Shown here in pieces: positions 12,614-12,653 of a stretch of 12,653 bases of DNA (the stretch's first letter is position 1; each line of letters begins with the position of its first letter). The stretch is from the NCBI GenBank assembly GCA_021828245.1, contig JAKASC010000044.1:1-12653 (forward strand). Direction: 5' to 3'. The notes under the pieces were generated by a model. It was not told the origin of the DNA and ran no database searches. It saw only the letters and a program-made list of their open reading frames with translations. The position numbers were made by a program, and so were the translations under genes. The DNA is from Acidobacteriota bacterium. GTDB lineage: Bacteria; Acidobacteriota; Terriglobia; UBA7540.

Positions 12614-12653
12614 GTGCCACAAAATTCCGTGACTTATCTGGATAACGCCGCGA
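12614..12653 (+). CDS. Start of a class-V aminotransferase/cysteine desulfurase, truncated by window end
   Basis: Thirteen codons from a GTG: VPQNSVTYLDNAA. 'YLDNAA' near the N-terminus is the usual opening of class-V PLP aminotransferases (cysteine desulfurase, SufS/Csd, selenocysteine lyase) and parallels YLDHNAT of dndA at 1435. A -10 box and a GAGGGAG lie upstream. Only the opening is visible, so the exact family cannot be told. If right, it would be a second desulfurase about 10 kb from the first. Confidence 0.5.
   Translation, partial: MPQNSVTYLDNAA

Noticed and set aside
11968..12620. Minus- and plus-strand frames of 76-234 codons in the right flank
   Set aside because: Arg/Pro/Ala-rich translations of repeat DNA that cross hairpins and the dprA-like fragment in wrong frames.

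Overview
The window looks like a defence island from a GC-rich bacterium, most likely a planctomycete. Three things suggest this. The flanks carry many short GC-rich dyad repeats; one recurring unit, GTCGCTTACGCTCCGGGCT, translates on the other strand as SPERKRR, which I associate with planctomycete intergenic DNA. There is a remnant of an ISAzo13/'Rhodopirellula-type' transposase. The left-edge gene is a RepA/AAA_25-like ATPase of a type I associate with those genomes. The lineage is inferred, not proven. The central genes look less GC-rich than both flanks, consistent with horizontal acquisition.

Layout. (1) 1-1106, minus: partial AAA ATPase running off the left edge, with a Pro/Ala-rich insert built partly from a duplicated 25-bp GC repeat. 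(2) 1107-1434: divergent control region with a plausible promoter and a perfect dyad. (3) 1435-2565, plus: cysteine desulfurase, the DndA equivalent. (4) 9831-2572, minus: a tightly packed five-gene operon read from right to left. It encodes DndC (PP-loop/4Fe-4S sulfurtransferase), DndD (SMC/RecN-like ATPase), a DndE domain fused to a HerA-like ATPase, a GHKL (Hsp90/MutL/MORC-type) ATPase, and a Rossmann-like protein resembling a methyltransferase. (5) 9832-10191: divergent intergenic region with an IS21-like HTH remnant. (6) 10192-10884, plus: DprA/Smf-like protein. (7) 10885-12613: gene debris (a small membrane ORF, membrane-protein fragments, transposase tail, a second partial dprA-like copy) set among many hairpins. 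(8) 12614-12653, plus: the first 13 codons of what appears to be another class-V aminotransferase/cysteine desulfurase.

Working model. DndA supplies sulfur, and DndC, DndD and the DndE domain install DNA phosphorothioate. No dndB and none of the known phosphorothioate-dependent restriction sets (DndFGH, SspE, PbeABCD) are visible. The fused HerA motor and the co-operonic GHKL ATPase plus Rossmann-like pair are therefore the best candidates for an alternative effector, giving a compact and possibly undescribed Dnd variant. The DprA-like gene divergent from dndC may be an accessory. The modification genes are recognised from motifs; the effector role is inference.
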